A stretch of 64,000 bases of DNA from Reutealis trisperma (GCA_947687605.1 CANTUT010000949.1:124001-188000), one strand, 5' to 3'. Positions 23,521 to 34,917 are shown, counted from the stretch's first letter. The notes: generated from the sequence alone by a model not told the origin. A program made the numbers and translations.

Positions 23521-23688
23521 ATGGCCAAAACTAGGGATAATAGTAAGACCTCTACTTCTACAACAATGGAAGCGCTTGGTAGTCATATAAGGAAAGTCAC
23601 CGATATAATATTCATCGAGGGAACTAAAGCTTATAATATTGATGAGAAAAATGAAGAAGAAGCTCAAGATCTTGAGAATGCTACTTGA
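23521..23688 (+). pseudogene. Short fragment resembling a gypsy gag N-terminus
   Basis: The frame reads MAKTRDNSKTSTSTTMEALG and ends at TGA 23686-23688. A start of the M-(A/T)-K-T-R type followed by a Ser/Thr-rich stretch is common at the N-terminus of plant gypsy gag, but nothing else supports this. It could be chance. Confidence 0.25.
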
Positions 23689-23699
23689 ACCTTGCACCC

Positions 23700-24540
23700 T
23701 TGGCCGCACAGTTTAGGAGGATTCAATGGCTATTGAACGGAGGGAGGGGGTGGTTTTAGACAAAGCAAAGAACTTATAGCTGAGAGGGTTCTACTGAGAG
23801 TAATAATTTTAGATCTAGATATCTTGACTACAATTGATAACTTATCCCTCCATGGCCACTCACTCTCAGTACAGCCGACTAAAGGGTTATAATTGATGGG
23901 GTATCCCAAGTTAGTAATGGTCTTCACATAGAGATGGTCGAGTGGATTATTGTGTCTTATTTTGTAATAGCTTTAATAGGTTAATTTATTTAGTTTTTAG
24001 TTTAATTCAGTTATTGTAATGTTTGTTTTAGTAATTATTGTATTTTTTTTTATGCTGTGGTGATACACTATGCATGTTTTATGCAACTAGAAAAGAACTG
24101 AGCCAAAATAGAATTTATTTGGAAGCAAAGTGAAAAAAGATGGAATTTGGGTCAACAAGGGTGTGCTTAAAACTAGTAGAGGCATGTCATGCATCAATAA
24201 CACGCATCTGTCATTTCAATAAGAGCGTTTCACCTTGAAAGTTGATGGCTTAGATACTTTGTGGTATTTTGATCATAATTTGAGTTTTAGACATCAGAAT
24301 GAAGTGATTCAAAATGCATAAAAAAGCTAAGAAGTGAAGCTACAAATATTATGAAAATCAAGTCCTAGTTTAATCATTATATTAACCAAAATGATGCTCT
24401 AATATGTTGTTAGGTGTTTCATCTGTCAACATAAGCATGTCATATTGTAACGATAACCTACGTTACTTCTTTGACATGCCTCTACCATTAATTAACATGC
24501 ACGGGTCTTACTTAGTACATAAAGAAAATTTGGCTAGTTA
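23700..24540. other. Non-coding stretch
   Basis: No coding frame I can support. It may contain the upper part of the LTR that belongs to the Athila-like remnant further right, with the TIR element at 24545-25450 inserted in it. Confidence 0.35.
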
Positions 24541-24544
24541 GTTA

Positions 24545-25450
24545 ACCCTTTGTTTGGATAGGGTGTAGGGAAGGGTAATTAATGGATGGGTAGGGAAGGA
24601 TAGGGATGGGAATGGAAGGGGAAAGAAGGGGAAGTGTATGTGGCAACCTTATCCTTGTTTGGAAGAGGAATGAGAGAGGAAGAGTAATTAATAGAATGGT
24701 ATGTTTTAAAATTACAAAAATAACCTTATAACTTGTATATTTAAAACAAAAGAATAACATTATTTTATACATTCAACATGTCAAAAATTTTACTAATATT
24801 CATTCACACTTATATAATTTAAATAATTCATATATTTATATATTACTTTTTTTTGTATAAGTTATTTTTTGTGTAAGCATAAAATATGAACAAATTTAGT
24901 AACAAAATAATATTATAACTTAAAAATAATATAAAATAAATACATATACTTAAGAAATGGTAACATTGTTTTATACATTCAACATGTCAAAAACATTTAT
25001 ATGCATGTCCAATAACTAATAATCTAAAGAGAAATGGCAATGAGAAAAAAATAATGATATAAATTTAAAAATACAAAAATAAACAAAAATTAAAAAAAAA
25101 AAAACTAGAGCACTAAACTGGAAGAGAGCAAAGAAAGAAATGGAATTGGTAGGTTGCAATGGCACGATGATGAATAAAGAGGACAAAATTAAAACTGAAA
25201 ATTATAGTAGGTAAAGAAATTAATTATGGACATAAATGTATTTAAAACTCAATTACCCCTCTTTACTCCCCAAATTGGGGTGTAGCAAAATTTGAGCTTT
25301 GCAGTGTAGGAGAGGGTAAGGCTTATCCTCCCATTCCATTATTTATATCTCTGAAAAATTTGTTCCATTTTTTCTAAACAAGAGTATAAGGATACCCTTC
25401 CATTACTTACACTCCCTTCCACTTCCCTACATCCTATCCAAACAAAGTGT
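24545..25450. mobile_element. TIR element of about 906 bp
   Basis: The left end ACCCTTTGTTTGGATAGGGT and the reverse complement of the right end ACACTTTGTTTGGATAGGAT match at 18 of 20 positions, then both continue through GTAGGGAAG and GTAATTAATGG-type blocks. The target duplication is short and ambiguous (TA or TTA), so superfamily assignment is open. The interior is AT-rich with no transposase; TTTTATACATTCAACATGTCAAAAA occurs twice (about 24761 and 24970). Confidence 0.7.
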
Positions 25451-26404
25451 TAGGGTTATCACGCATCAGCAGCTTCAGCTGCATTTTCTTTTCCATTCCT
25501 CTATAATAACCATAGCATTAGAGAGATTTTGCCCAAACGGATTCAAGAACCATTTTGGCTTTTCAATTCAATTTGCATCAAAGATTTGTATTAAGGTCTG
25601 GGATTTATTATTGTATTCTCTATTTTTATTTAAATCCTTGATAAATTTACACTAATATTGTTCCTGATTATTAAACATGATAATAATTATGATTGAGATT
25701 AATATATCAATGAAATTGATGATTGGTAAATTCAATACGGGTTAAATATACTTTGTTTAGTGTTAGGATGAATCTAATTAATTGATTTGTCAGGGTGATT
25801 GATTTTAATTAATTGCTTAATTTTTTTAGCTTAAAATATCATATTCTAAAATTAATTTGCCATTTATTATTTGACCTTAGTATTAAATTAGATTGAGAAA
25901 TTAATTTAATATTAGATTTAGTTAAAAGGAGATTAGATATGAATTAGAAATGCACTACCTAATTATTTGGCAATTTGGTGAATTAGGACTAAAATCTATG
26001 AATATGAAAGTTATTAGATTTAAAATCTAATTTAACCAGCTAGATTAATTATTCCATAGAGTAAATTAATTTATCAATTAGTCACCTAAAATAAGGAATT
26101 AATTGGAGGATTTTGAAACCCACACCCTTTTAATTGATGTTTAGATCATTTATTATTTGTTTAGTTTTAAATTAATTGATTATTATTGCAAACTTGATTA
26201 GAGCTTCTATATTTTTAATTGAGTTTTTGTGTTAATTGACATAAATAGGTTAATAGGTAAAGGTAATTACGCCTAGATTTATTTTCTGAACTCTGTGAGA
26301 TATCGACCTTAGAGTGAACTTATTGCTATCTTTGATACGACTCATGCATTTGCAAGTATTTTAATTTGTGTGAGCTTAGACTAGGTCAAATTAAAGTGCA
26401 ACAA
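25451..26404 (+). repeat. LTR-like sequence of an Athila-type gypsy remnant
   Basis: Placed because a primer-binding site directly follows (26412-26431). It includes CCTCTATAATAACC (about 25497-25510) as a possible TATA region and ends near GTGCAACA. Its left border and its second LTR copy were not found. Confidence 0.45.
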
Positions 26405-26411
26405 AATTTTG

Positions 26412-26431
26412 GCGTTGTTGCTGAGGAGTTG
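26412..26431 (+). other. Decayed Athila-type primer-binding site
   Basis: Reads TGGCGTTGTTGCTGAGGA within TTTTGGCGTTGTTGCTGAGG. The standard plant gypsy/Athila form, as I recall it, is TGGCGCCGTTGCCGGGGA. The differences are C-to-T or G-to-A changes, as expected from decay of methylated cytosines. Confidence 0.65.
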
Positions 26432-26614
26432 AAATGACATGTTTTAGTTTGACTTATTATCTTATTGTGTGTCAATTTTGTTTTGTGTTAAAGTTGATTA
26501 TGTTTCATTTTCTTATTTTTAAATAGTGGTTTATTATTATTTTTGAGGTTTGTCCTTTTTGTGTTTTTATTGTAAATTTTTTCTTAAATTTGTGATTAAT
26601 TGCTAAGTTAACTG

Positions 26615-27355
26615 CATGAATAATGATGAGCTGGTTTATCAAATTATGAGATTAAAAGCACAAATTTCCAAATTATCTAATGTAGAACATATGCAATGCA
26701 ATTCTAGTCAATTTTCTTTTCAAGTATGTGGTTAGGGCGGGGAAAATCATATTTCAATAAACTGCCCAATTTATTATTCATCTCTACCACCACCTCCACC
26801 ACAAATATACAACACATATTGGGACTCTAATAATAGCTCTTGGCATTGTGGAGATTGGAAATTTTCAGCTGGTTACAATGTTGAGTAAATGCAATTGATA
26901 TTAGAGGAATCTTATTAGAAAAATATTGAAGTTTGTGAGAGAAGTAGACCGAGGGGACCTTTATTGGAGGAGTCATTGCAAATGTCCATTGAAGTCAGTC
27001 AATGTGAAAAGCTGAAATTTATGAGCACCATCTTGAACAAACCACCCAAAGGATAGAAGAATATGTGGGTGTCATTTTGAAATGCCTCAAAGAACAAGCA
27101 CAAGAGGAAAAGGAAGAGAACCTATTTTGGGAAGATGAGAAGAGTCCACTTGAAATACTAGAATATGATATGGAATCTCATCATAATCAAAGTTATTTTT
27201 CAATGAATAAAGTAATTGAGGCGGAAAAAGAGCAAATGGAAATTGATGAATTTAATTGTATTAATCTTATGGAAAACGAGGTTTCTATAAAGAGTGTCAA
27301 GTTGTCTAAGAACCCTATGCAAAGTCTACTTTATTCAAGAACATTCAGATTATAG
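26615..27355 (+). pseudogene. Athila-like gag fragment, with stops
   Basis: From the ATG at 26615 the reading MNNDELVYQIMRLKAQISKL continues through a motif like VCG.GGENHISINCP (a decayed knuckle-like motif), a proline run (LPPPPPQ) and, after stops and frame changes, the acidic frame at 27065-27355 (96 codons; KEQAQEEKEENLFWEDEKS). The order PBS, leader, gag-like frame fits an Athila/gypsy remnant. At about 27490-27535 the phrase TTTAAAGAAGTGTTATAGGA-GACAACC resembles the conserved post-pol segment of such elements, so pol seems to be internally deleted. Confidence 0.5.
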
Positions 27356-27615
27356 AGAATTTTCCATGAAGGTTGCACTCTAGTATGTAGGTAAGAGAGA
27401 GCCTACAAGGGAAAAACTAAGAAAGAGACTTCCACAAATACTTTCGCATATTCCATTGTATCATTGACCATATATTGCATAAAGTCCAATTTAATGACTT
27501 TAAAGAAGTGTTATAGGAAGACAACCAAATTTTGTTTTTAATTTTCATTAGTTAATTTTCATTTGTTGTGATTTAGTATTTATGTTTTTATCGTTGATTT
27601 AATTTCAGTGAAATA

Positions 27616-27962
27616 TGTTGGGATTAATTCAAGTTGGTTTAATTCACATGTCTTTAACTTATTCTTTGTGTCTGTTGATTTTTCCTATTATTTAGTGTTC
27701 TATTATTTGTTTGTTCTAGAATTCAGGTAAGATAAGTCTAATGCCCACTAAGTGTTTGTTATTATGTGTCAATGAAGTTGTGGAATAGTGGCCAGGTGGG
27801 TTTAACAACCGGGTGGAATTTCTCTATTTAAACACTTGGTTTATGAAGTGCTATGGATGTACTGAAAGTCTAGATTAAAATTAATTGATAGAATCTTATT
27901 TATTCTTTAATATACTTTGATTTTGTCTCTTTTTTGAGTTAGATTTCACTACTGTTCTAACA
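27616..27962 (+). repeat. Copia 5' LTR, 347 bp
   Basis: Begins TGTTGGGATTAATTC and ends TTCTAACA, giving TGTT/AACA termini. A CTATTTAAACACTTGG stretch near the middle could be the TATA region. Confidence 0.93.
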
Positions 27963-27966
27963 ATTT

Positions 27967-27978
27967 TGGTATCAGAGC
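27967..27978 (+). other. Copia primer-binding site
   Basis: TGGTATCAGAGC, 4 nt after the LTR end; complementary to initiator tRNA-Met, as in most plant copia elements. Confidence 0.9.
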
Positions 27979-27989
27979 CAGGTTGGCTC

Positions 27990-28960
27990 ATTTGGCTTCT
28001 ACTAGTGTTATAACAAACTCATCTCCAACAGTACCTATTTTCACTGGCCTTAACTATTAGTTTTAGCATATTAAGATGAGAACAATATTTCAGCCTTATG
28101 AATTGTGGGAGTTAGTTCAAAAGGGCTTTGATGATTTTGCAGATGTAGAGAGGTTGACTGCTGCCCAATGAAATGAGTTAAAAGAAAAGCAAAAGAAGGA
28201 TGCAAAGGCCCTAGTTCTGATTCAACAAGCACTAGATGATGCCATCTTTCCTCTGGTCATGGGTGCAACAATGTCAAAAGATGCATGGGATCTGCTTAAG
28301 AAGAGTACCAAGGCACAATCAAATATGTGACGATAAAATTGCAGACTTTGCACAGGGAATTCGTACATATGGTGATGAAGCTAACAGAATCCATTCAACA
28401 ATTCTTCTCAAGAGTTTCTTCTTTGTGAATCAAATGAAGACATTGAGAGAGGAGTTAAAAGAATAGAAGGTTGTGCAGAGAATTTTGCGAAGTCTGCCTT
28501 CAAAGTTTGATTATGTTGTTATTGCAATTGAAGAATCGAAGGACTTGTTAGACTATTCTGTTTAAAAGTTGATGGGGTCTCTTCAAGCACATGAACAGTG
28601 AATGAATAGAATAACAGAGACTTCTCTCCAGTAAGCATTTCAATCAAAGATTAAATTGAACAAGAAATCAAATGACTCGAGTCGTGGAAACTCTGGTTGA
28701 GGCCGTGGTAGAACATCTCGTGGTAGAGGCAGAGGAAGAGGAAGAAGTAATGGCCAGCAAAGAAACTTTAATAAATGTAATGCCAACTCTACTTTTTAAT
28801 CACATTGTGGAAGATGTAACCATGAAGATAAAGATTATTGGTACAAAGAAAAGGCCGGGCAAAACAAATACTCTCCATAATGTTATTACTACAGTAATTA
28901 TGGTCATCTTGAGAGAAATTGTTTAAAAAAGGCTATTGATAAAAACAATTCTCAGGATGA
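27990..28960 (+). pseudogene. Copia gag remnant
   Basis: A single degenerate reading with several stops. The start codon is lost (TTGGCTTCT where ATGGCTTCT would fit). Recognisable parts: PIFTGLNY, then MRTIFQPYELWELVQKG and a Lys-rich linker, then frames at 28236-28466. The zinc knuckle near 28880-28922 reads CYYYSNYGHLERNC: the second cysteine of CX2CX4HX4C is tyrosine. Gag of this family packages the RNA in the cytoplasmic particle; this copy cannot make it. Confidence 0.75.
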
Positions 28961-29026
28961 AAAAGATGCTCCAGAAGAAAATTTGTTTCTTGCATGCTTA
29001 GCTCCTACATATGAAAGAGCTATGAA

Positions 29027-30136
29027 ATTTGGTATCTCAACAGCGGTTGTAGCAATCACATGACCATCAATAAAAAATTCTTTTTGGAGATTGGTGAGTC
29101 CATTCAAGCAAAAGTCAAGATGAGCAATAACAATCGTGTTCAGGTATGTGGTATGGGCACAGTTGCTATTATGTCAAAATTTGGCAAGAAATTATTACAT
29201 GAAGTAATGTATGCGCCTAGCTTAGCTCATAATTTAATTAGTATGGGTCAATTAATGAAGAAAGGGTATCGTGTTGTGTTTGATGATGATGAATGCATGA
29301 TATATGTTAAGAAGACCAAGCATTTAATTTATTCTGTCAAAATGGGTGAAGATAAAATGTTTCCGCTTGTGTTTTTTGAGGTGCATATTAATGCTTTTAT
29401 TACAACTAATGATAAGTCCATGCTTTGGCATCAAAGATTTGGTCACTTGAATTTTGGGGGACTAAATTTATCAAGTAAAAAGAATATGGTGAATGGTTTT
29501 CCTATGATTAGTGGAGAGCAGCAGACTTGTGAAGCTTGCATATTTGGAAAGCAGCACCAAGAACATTTTCCACAGAAAGGATCATAGAGAGCTTCCAAGC
29601 CCTTGATATTAATGTATGCAGATATTTGTGGGCCAATGCAAACTCCATCCTTAAGTGGTAGTAAGTATTTCTTGATCTTTGTAGATGATTTCTCATGGAT
29701 GAATTAGGTGTATTTTTTGAAAGAGAAATCAGAAGCTCTTGAAAGGTTCAAGCAATTCAAAACTATGGCTGAAAAATAAAGTGGTTGCTTTATCATGGTG
29801 CTATGCACAGAATAAGGTGGTGAATTCACATGTATTAAATTTAGCACTTTTTGCAAAAATTTTAGCATTCAAAGGTAACTTATGGTAAACTATTCTCCCC
29901 AACAAAATGGAGTTGCGAAGCGAAAAAAGAGAACAATAGTTGAAGTAGCAAGAAATATGTTGAGAGAGAAAGATCTTCCTAAGAAGTTTTGGGCTGAAGC
30001 TGTTGGGTCTGCTGTGTACATTCTCAATTGTTCTCCAACTAAAGCGGTTGAAAGAATAACTCATCAAGCATGGCACGGCTACAAACCAAATCCTACTCAT
30101 ATGGTAGAGATTATTGATGTTGATTCAAATAGCTAG
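29027..30136 (+). pseudogene. Copia protease and integrase remnant
   Basis: Protease: WYLNSGCSNHMT at 29030-29065, where the family has D-S-G; the catalytic Asp codon is now Asn. The gag-pre-integrase zinc-binding part (LWHQRFGHLNF, then CEACIFGKQ) lies within the 175-codon frame 29060-29587. The integrase core follows with YADICGP and FVDDFS, broken by stops at 29587, 29708 and 29779. The third acidic residue is lost: SPQQNGVAKRKKRT has Lys where the family has Glu. Both changes are G-to-A. The enzyme chain would cut and insert element DNA; this copy is dead. Confidence 0.85.
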
Positions 30137-30229
30137 CATGAGTCTCCTACATCATCACCATATTCTACACTAAGAAGACCAATAAGTCTTGCTGAAATTC
30201 ATCAATCATGTGATTATGCTTGCCTTGTT

Positions 30230-31755
30230 ATGGAGCTCAGTTCTTTTGAAGATGCGGTAAAAGAAAAGGAATGGTGTGCTATAATGAATGAAGAAATTAA
30301 AGCAATTGAGAAGAACAGGACATGGACTTTGATGGATTTGCCAGAAGGAAAAGAAGCAATTAGTCTCAAGTGGATTTATAAGTCCAAGCTTAATCTAGAT
30401 GGCTCTTTACAATGGCATAAAGCATGACTAGTAACTAAGGGGTATGCACAAATACCAGGTATTAATTTCACTGAAACTTATGCTCCAATTGTTCACTTTG
30501 ATACTATTCGAATAGTCTTGGCTTTAGCAGCTCACAATGGATAGGAAGTGCATCAATTAGATGTAAAGTTAGTATTTCTTAATAGTGAATTATTAGAAGA
30601 TGTTTTTGTTGAACAACCTCAAGGCTTTGTGGTGAAGGGACAAAAACATAAAGTGTACAAATTAAACAAGGCAATCCATGGGCTCAAATAGGCACCAAGA
30701 GCCTGGTATAACAAAATTGACTCTTATTTTACTCATAATCTATTTCAAAAGAGTGCAAATGAACCTACACTTTATGTTAAAAATCAAGATAATGATTTTT
30801 TGATTGTGTGCTTGTATGTTGATGATATGATTTATAATGGGAGTTCTTCTCAAATGATTGAAAGGTTTAAAAGGTCCATGATGGAGACATTTGAAATGTC
30901 TAACTTGGGTTCCTTACATTATTTCCTAGGAATTGAAGTGATACAAGATTCACATGGTATCTTTATTCGTCAGAGGAAATGTGCAGGTGACTTGCTAAAA
31001 AGGGCTGGAATGGAAAATTGCAAGGCTGTCAATACTCCATTAAACGCAAATGAGAAGCTACGATAGAGCTAAAAAGGTAGATGTAAAGCAAGTCAGAAGT
31101 GTTATAGGGAGCCTCATGTATGTCACTCACACAAGACCATATATAGTCTTTGTTGTGAGTCTCATTTCTCGGTTCATGCATAGTTCAAGCAAAAATCATA
31201 TGGGTGCAGCAAAAAATTCTTTGTTACATTCAAGGCACATCAAGATTTGGCATAAGGTATTCAAGAGGCAAAATAAATAATCTTGTGGCTTTTACTGATA
31301 GTGATTGGGCTTTTTGTGTAGATGATAGAAAAAGCACAACAGGCTATGTTCTTAGTCTTGGTTAGGTGCCATTTCATGGTCCTAAAAAAAGCAACAGAGC
31401 ATTGCACTTTAAAGTACTGAAGCTGAATATGCAGCTGTTGCAATAAGAGCTTGTCAAGTTGTTTGGCTAAGAAGAATATTGGAAGACTTGAAACGAGATC
31501 AAAATGAAGCAACAATCATCTACTATGATAATCAGTCCACTATCACAATGTCAAAAAATCCAATCCAGCAAGGGAGAACGAAGCATGTTGAAATAAAGTA
31601 TCATTACATTCGAGAATTAGTTGCAAAAGGAGTTGTGAATTTGGAGCACATCAGCACTAACAGTCAGCTTGCAGATATTCTCACAAAAGCCTCACCTGAA
31701 GCTAAGTTTGTGGATTTTTGTTCAAAAATGGGAGTTGAAGCCCCTTTGACTTAAG
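30230..31755 (+). pseudogene. Copia reverse transcriptase and RNase H remnant
   Basis: RT begins in the frame with EKNRTWTLMDLPEG and ISLKWIYKSKLN, continues across TGA/TAG stops (30425, 30542, 30688) through LNKAIHGLK and PRAWYNKID, and keeps the catalytic YVDDM at about 30827. GSLHYFLGIEV and RSVIGSLMYVTHTRP follow, then several frame breaks (31064-31480). RNase H remains in STEAEYAAV and YYDNQSTITMSKNP, ending in HVEIKYHYIREL and stop at 31752-31754. Length and order match the family; four or more stops and frameshifts rule out function. Confidence 0.9.
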
Positions 31756-31763
31756 GGGAGGAA
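31751..31763 (+). other. Copia polypurine tract
   Basis: TTAAGGGGAGGAA directly before the 3' LTR start TGTTGGG; it overlaps the end of the pol frame by a few bases, as usual. Confidence 0.85.
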
Positions 31764-32105
31764 TGTTGGGATTAATTCAAGTTGGTTTAATTCACATGTC
31801 TTTTACTTATTCTTTGTGTATGTTGATTTTTCCTATTATTTAGTGTTCTGTTATTTGTTTGTTGTAGAATTCAGGTCAGATAAGTCTAATGGCCACTAAG
31901 TGTTTGTTATTATGTGTCAATGAAGTTGTGGAATAGTGGCTAAGTGCGTTTAACAACTAGGTGGAATTTCTCTATTTAAACACTTGGTTATGAAGTGTTA
32001 TGGATGTACTGAAAGTCCATATTAAAATTAATTGATAGTATGATTTATTCTTCAATATACTCTGATTTTGTCTCTTCTTTGAGTTAGATTTCACTACTAT
32101 TCTAA
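31764..32105 (+). repeat. Copia 3' LTR, 342 bp
   Basis: Matches the 5' LTR throughout with about twenty differences. The last two bases (CA) of the LTR are missing, so it ends TTCTAA directly before the duplicated AAATA. Confidence 0.9.
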
Positions 32106-32110
32106 AAATA

Positions 32111-33360
32111 CACACGTTTTTGCCATGCAAAACACTACATTGATTTTTAATTTTGATTAGTTAATTTTTATCTATTATGATTTAGTATCTATATTTTATC
32201 ATTGATTTAATTTCAGCAAAATGCGCACGTGTTTGCATTGCAAAACACTACATTTCACAAACTCACCTACTATTTCTCTCTTTTGTAACATTTTCTCTTT
32301 CTTTTTGTAGGGGCTACCATTACCATCACTACCTCAACAATAAATTAATCTCTTTCTTTATTTTATATTTTATGTCTATTCTCCTTTATTTACTTTTTCT
32401 TTAATTAATTACCTAGTTTTATTTTTGTATAGTTTGTTGTTCTTTTCTCCACATCAATCTGCAGCAGGTTGCAGTTGTTAATTATCTTCATATATAGAGA
32501 AACTCCCCAAACTTCCTATTTCAATGTCTCTTCTAATTTGAAGGAGTTTTTCTTTCCTTTTTTTTTTTTCTTAATTTGCGATAAGCAAAATTGTGTAATT
32601 TAATTGTGAGGGAGATTTGATTTTTGTTTTGAAATTTTAAATTTTTTTAAATTTATTTGAGCTGTGACTTGCATGTTTAGCGCCAATTTTAGATGATTTT
32701 GTAGAATTGTATAATTTTTCTTAAATTATGATTTTGGGTGTGCACTTTGACTTAATTAGCTAGGAAGTTAATAGAAAGTGAATGAAGGCTATTATTTGTA
32801 GTTATGGGGTTTGAAGTGTATTATTTTATTAAAGTGCTGTGAATTTATGACTAAGTTATGTTTTTAAATTGTTAAAAGAGTTAGCCTTTTATTCTTTTAA
32901 TTAGTTAAAATAGGTGTTGTTCCTCTAAAAAAAATTCGAGAAAAATGAGATAATTCTAAATAAAATGTATAACAATTGACTCCTCTAATTAGACTAGTTA
33001 GTAATTAAAAGTATCACAAAAATAAACAATATAATAGCTTATTGTACTTTAGCAAAAATAAATCGTGGTAGTAAATTGACAATGAAGTATTTAATGGTGT
33101 GACAAACACCAAACTGTCTCAAAAAAAAAAAAAAAAAAAAAATTCAACACCCATTTAAAATAAACATCAAAATACATGTAATTTATTATACTTTCCCCAA
33201 ATTAATTTCAACTAAAAGCAGAAGGGTGAATTATCTGAAATAACATAATACAAACACATAAAGAAAAATAAAAACATAATTTCAAATTAATGGAATTTTT
33301 GAATAATCCGCAATCATTTGCTGGACATATGAAAACAGTGTACTAATGTGTAGGCAAGCT
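32111..33360. other. Upstream intergenic region of the O-methyltransferase
   Basis: No gene visible. 32138-32270 repeats the copia target sequence (GATTTAGTAT ... CATTGATTTAATTTCAGC). 33080-33200 is the segment that also occurs at 18310-18440. An A-run of about 22 lies at 33121-33142. Any distal promoter elements of the methyltransferase would be here, but I cannot name them. Confidence 0.5.
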
Positions 33361-33366
33361 TATGTC

Positions 33367-33374
33367 TATAAATA
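33367..33374 (+). promoter_or_regulatory. TATA box of the O-methyltransferase gene
   Basis: TATAAATA in the context GTCTATAAATATC, 103-110 bp upstream of the ATG at 33477. Transcription should start near 33400, giving a leader of about 75-80 nt, a common plant arrangement. Confidence 0.75.
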
Positions 33375-33476
33375 TCACATGTAAACTTGAAAGCTCCCAC
33401 AAGCAATTTTAGATCAAACAAATCCAAATCCAAAGAGTATTCCTAGAGATAGATCAGAGTGAGAAACACACAAAAA

Positions 33477-34754
33477 ATGGAGAATGGAAAAATGAGAAAT
33501 CCAAAAGAAAAAGAAGAAGTAGAAGAATTACAGACAGAAATAGAAATGTGGAAACATATATTCGCATTTACAAATGTTGGAGCAATAAAGTGTGCAATTG
33601 AGCTTGGAATAGCCGATGCTATTGAAAATCATAAGGAACCCATATCACTTTCAGAGCTATCATCAAAACTTGGATGTTCCCCCTCTACTCTTAATCGAAT
33701 TATGCGATTCTTAGTCCATCAAAATATTTTCAAAGAGCAACCCACCATTAATGGCACAACAGGCTATACACAGACTCCTCTGTCTCGCCGTTTACTGTCT
33801 TCTGGCGAAAACAGCATGGCTGCTCTCTTTTTACTAGAGAGCAGTCCAGTGATGATAGCCCCATGGCATTTCCTTAGTTCTCGTGTCCAATTAAATGGCT
33901 CTGCAGCATTTGAGGCGGCGCATGGAGATGACCTGTGGAAATTCGCAGCAGCAAATCCTGGGCATAGCGAGCTAATTAACGATGCGATGGCTTGTAATGC
34001 GAGAATGGCTGTTTCTGCTATAGTTCAAAGTTGTACAGAGGTTTTTGATGGGGTAAAAACATTGGTAGATGTTGGTGGAGGTATTGGGACTAGTTTAAGT
34101 TTGTTCTTTAAGGCTTTTCCTTGGATTCATGGGATTAAGTTCGATCTTCCACATGTTGTCTCTGCTGCTCCTGAATTTGATGGTGTTAGGCATGTTGGTG
34201 GTGATATGTTTCAGTGTGTTCCAAAGGCTGATGCTGCTTTCATCATGGTAAGTGTGTTTCCTTTTTTTTTTTTTTTTTGAGAATGGAAAATTTTCAAATT
34301 TTAAGGGATTAAAAGTAAAGAAAAAAAAATTAAAGATTCTAAGAAAACTTTCAAGTTGATATTATTAAAATTTATTATGAAAAGTAAATGGATATAACTA
34401 ATAATAATAACGAGAATGTGTTTGATTTTAAGTAAAATTTACTTGGGTGAATTGCAGTGGGTTCTTCACGATTGGAATGATGATGACTGCATCCAAATCT
34501 TAAAGAACTGTAAAGAAGCAATTCCAAAAGACAATGGGAAAGTGATAATTGTTGATGTTGTGATTGGCGAAAAGAAAGACGATAAACTTGAGTTTGTGAG
34601 GTTGATGCTGGACATGGTGATGATGGCTCATACTAACACAGGTAAAGAAAGGACCTCAACTGAATGGGAATATATTCTTAAGGAGGCTGGCTTTACCCAC
34701 CATACTATAAAATCTATTGGAGCCGTTCAATCTGTTATTGAGGCCTTCCCTTGA
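33477..34754 (+). CDS. SAM-dependent O-methyltransferase, class II (COMT/7OMT-like), two exons
   Basis: Model: join(33477..34247, 34458..34754), 355 aa. The ATG at 33477 is the first in frame; upstream only GTG (33459) would extend the frame. The intron (34248-34457) is GT-AG, phase 0. Domains: N-terminal dimerisation/winged-helix part (about 20-100, with SELSSKLGCSPSTLNRIMRF), then the methyltransferase fold with LVDVGGGIG (Asp198, SAM binding), IKFDLPHVV (Asp223), GGDMF (Asp243), and FIM/WVLHDWNDDDC with catalytic His261; the ERTSTEWEYIL motif lies near the C-terminus. Length is typical of the family. Such enzymes methylate hydroxyls of phenolics, flavonoids, chalcones or alkaloids in the cytosol; substrate cannot be told from sequence. 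The position where many COMTs have Lys before WxxHDW is Met257. No frameshift or stop: the only apparently intact host gene here. Confidence 0.93.
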
Positions 34755-34911
34755 ATATTTATATACCAAATGCTTATCTTGTATTCCATTATTTTAATTT
34801 CCTCGCAACAATGGTGTTATAATTTCGGTGTTCATGTTTTGTGCTTTTTCTGTAATCTTCGCCTGTATTATGCTCGCAGCAAGTTACTGAATCTAATTAA
34901 TTTGCACAAGT

Positions 34912-34917
34912 AATAAA
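34912..34917 (+). terminator. Probable poly(A) signal of the O-methyltransferase
   Basis: AATAAA about 158 bp after the stop codon, downstream of a T-rich stretch (TTTTGTGCTTTTTCTG). It is the best near-upstream signal in the 3' flank; plant signals are loose, so the exact cleavage site is open. Confidence 0.5.

Larger units (their letters stand above)
27616..32105 (+). mobile_element. Ty1/copia retrotransposon, complete in structure, decayed
   Basis: Structure: 5' LTR, Met-type PBS, gag, protease, integrase, RT, RNase H, PPT, 3' LTR. It is flanked by AAATA at 27611-27615 and 32106-32110. The target was a pre-existing tandem repeat: the sequence before the element (TTTTCATTAGTTAATTTTCAT ... 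TTGATTTAATTTCAG) occurs again after it (32138-32216). By eye the LTRs differ at about twenty positions in 345 bp, so the insertion is not recent. It does not overlap host coding sequence and ends 1.37 kb upstream of the O-methyltransferase ATG. Confidence 0.93.

Noticed and set aside
24542..24772. 76-codon minus-strand frame
   Set aside because: It lies in the TIR of the 906-bp element and is Pro/Leu/Ser low complexity.
33459..33476. Upstream GTG start for the O-methyltransferase
   Set aside because: Plant genes start at ATG; ATG 33477 is the first and fits the family length.
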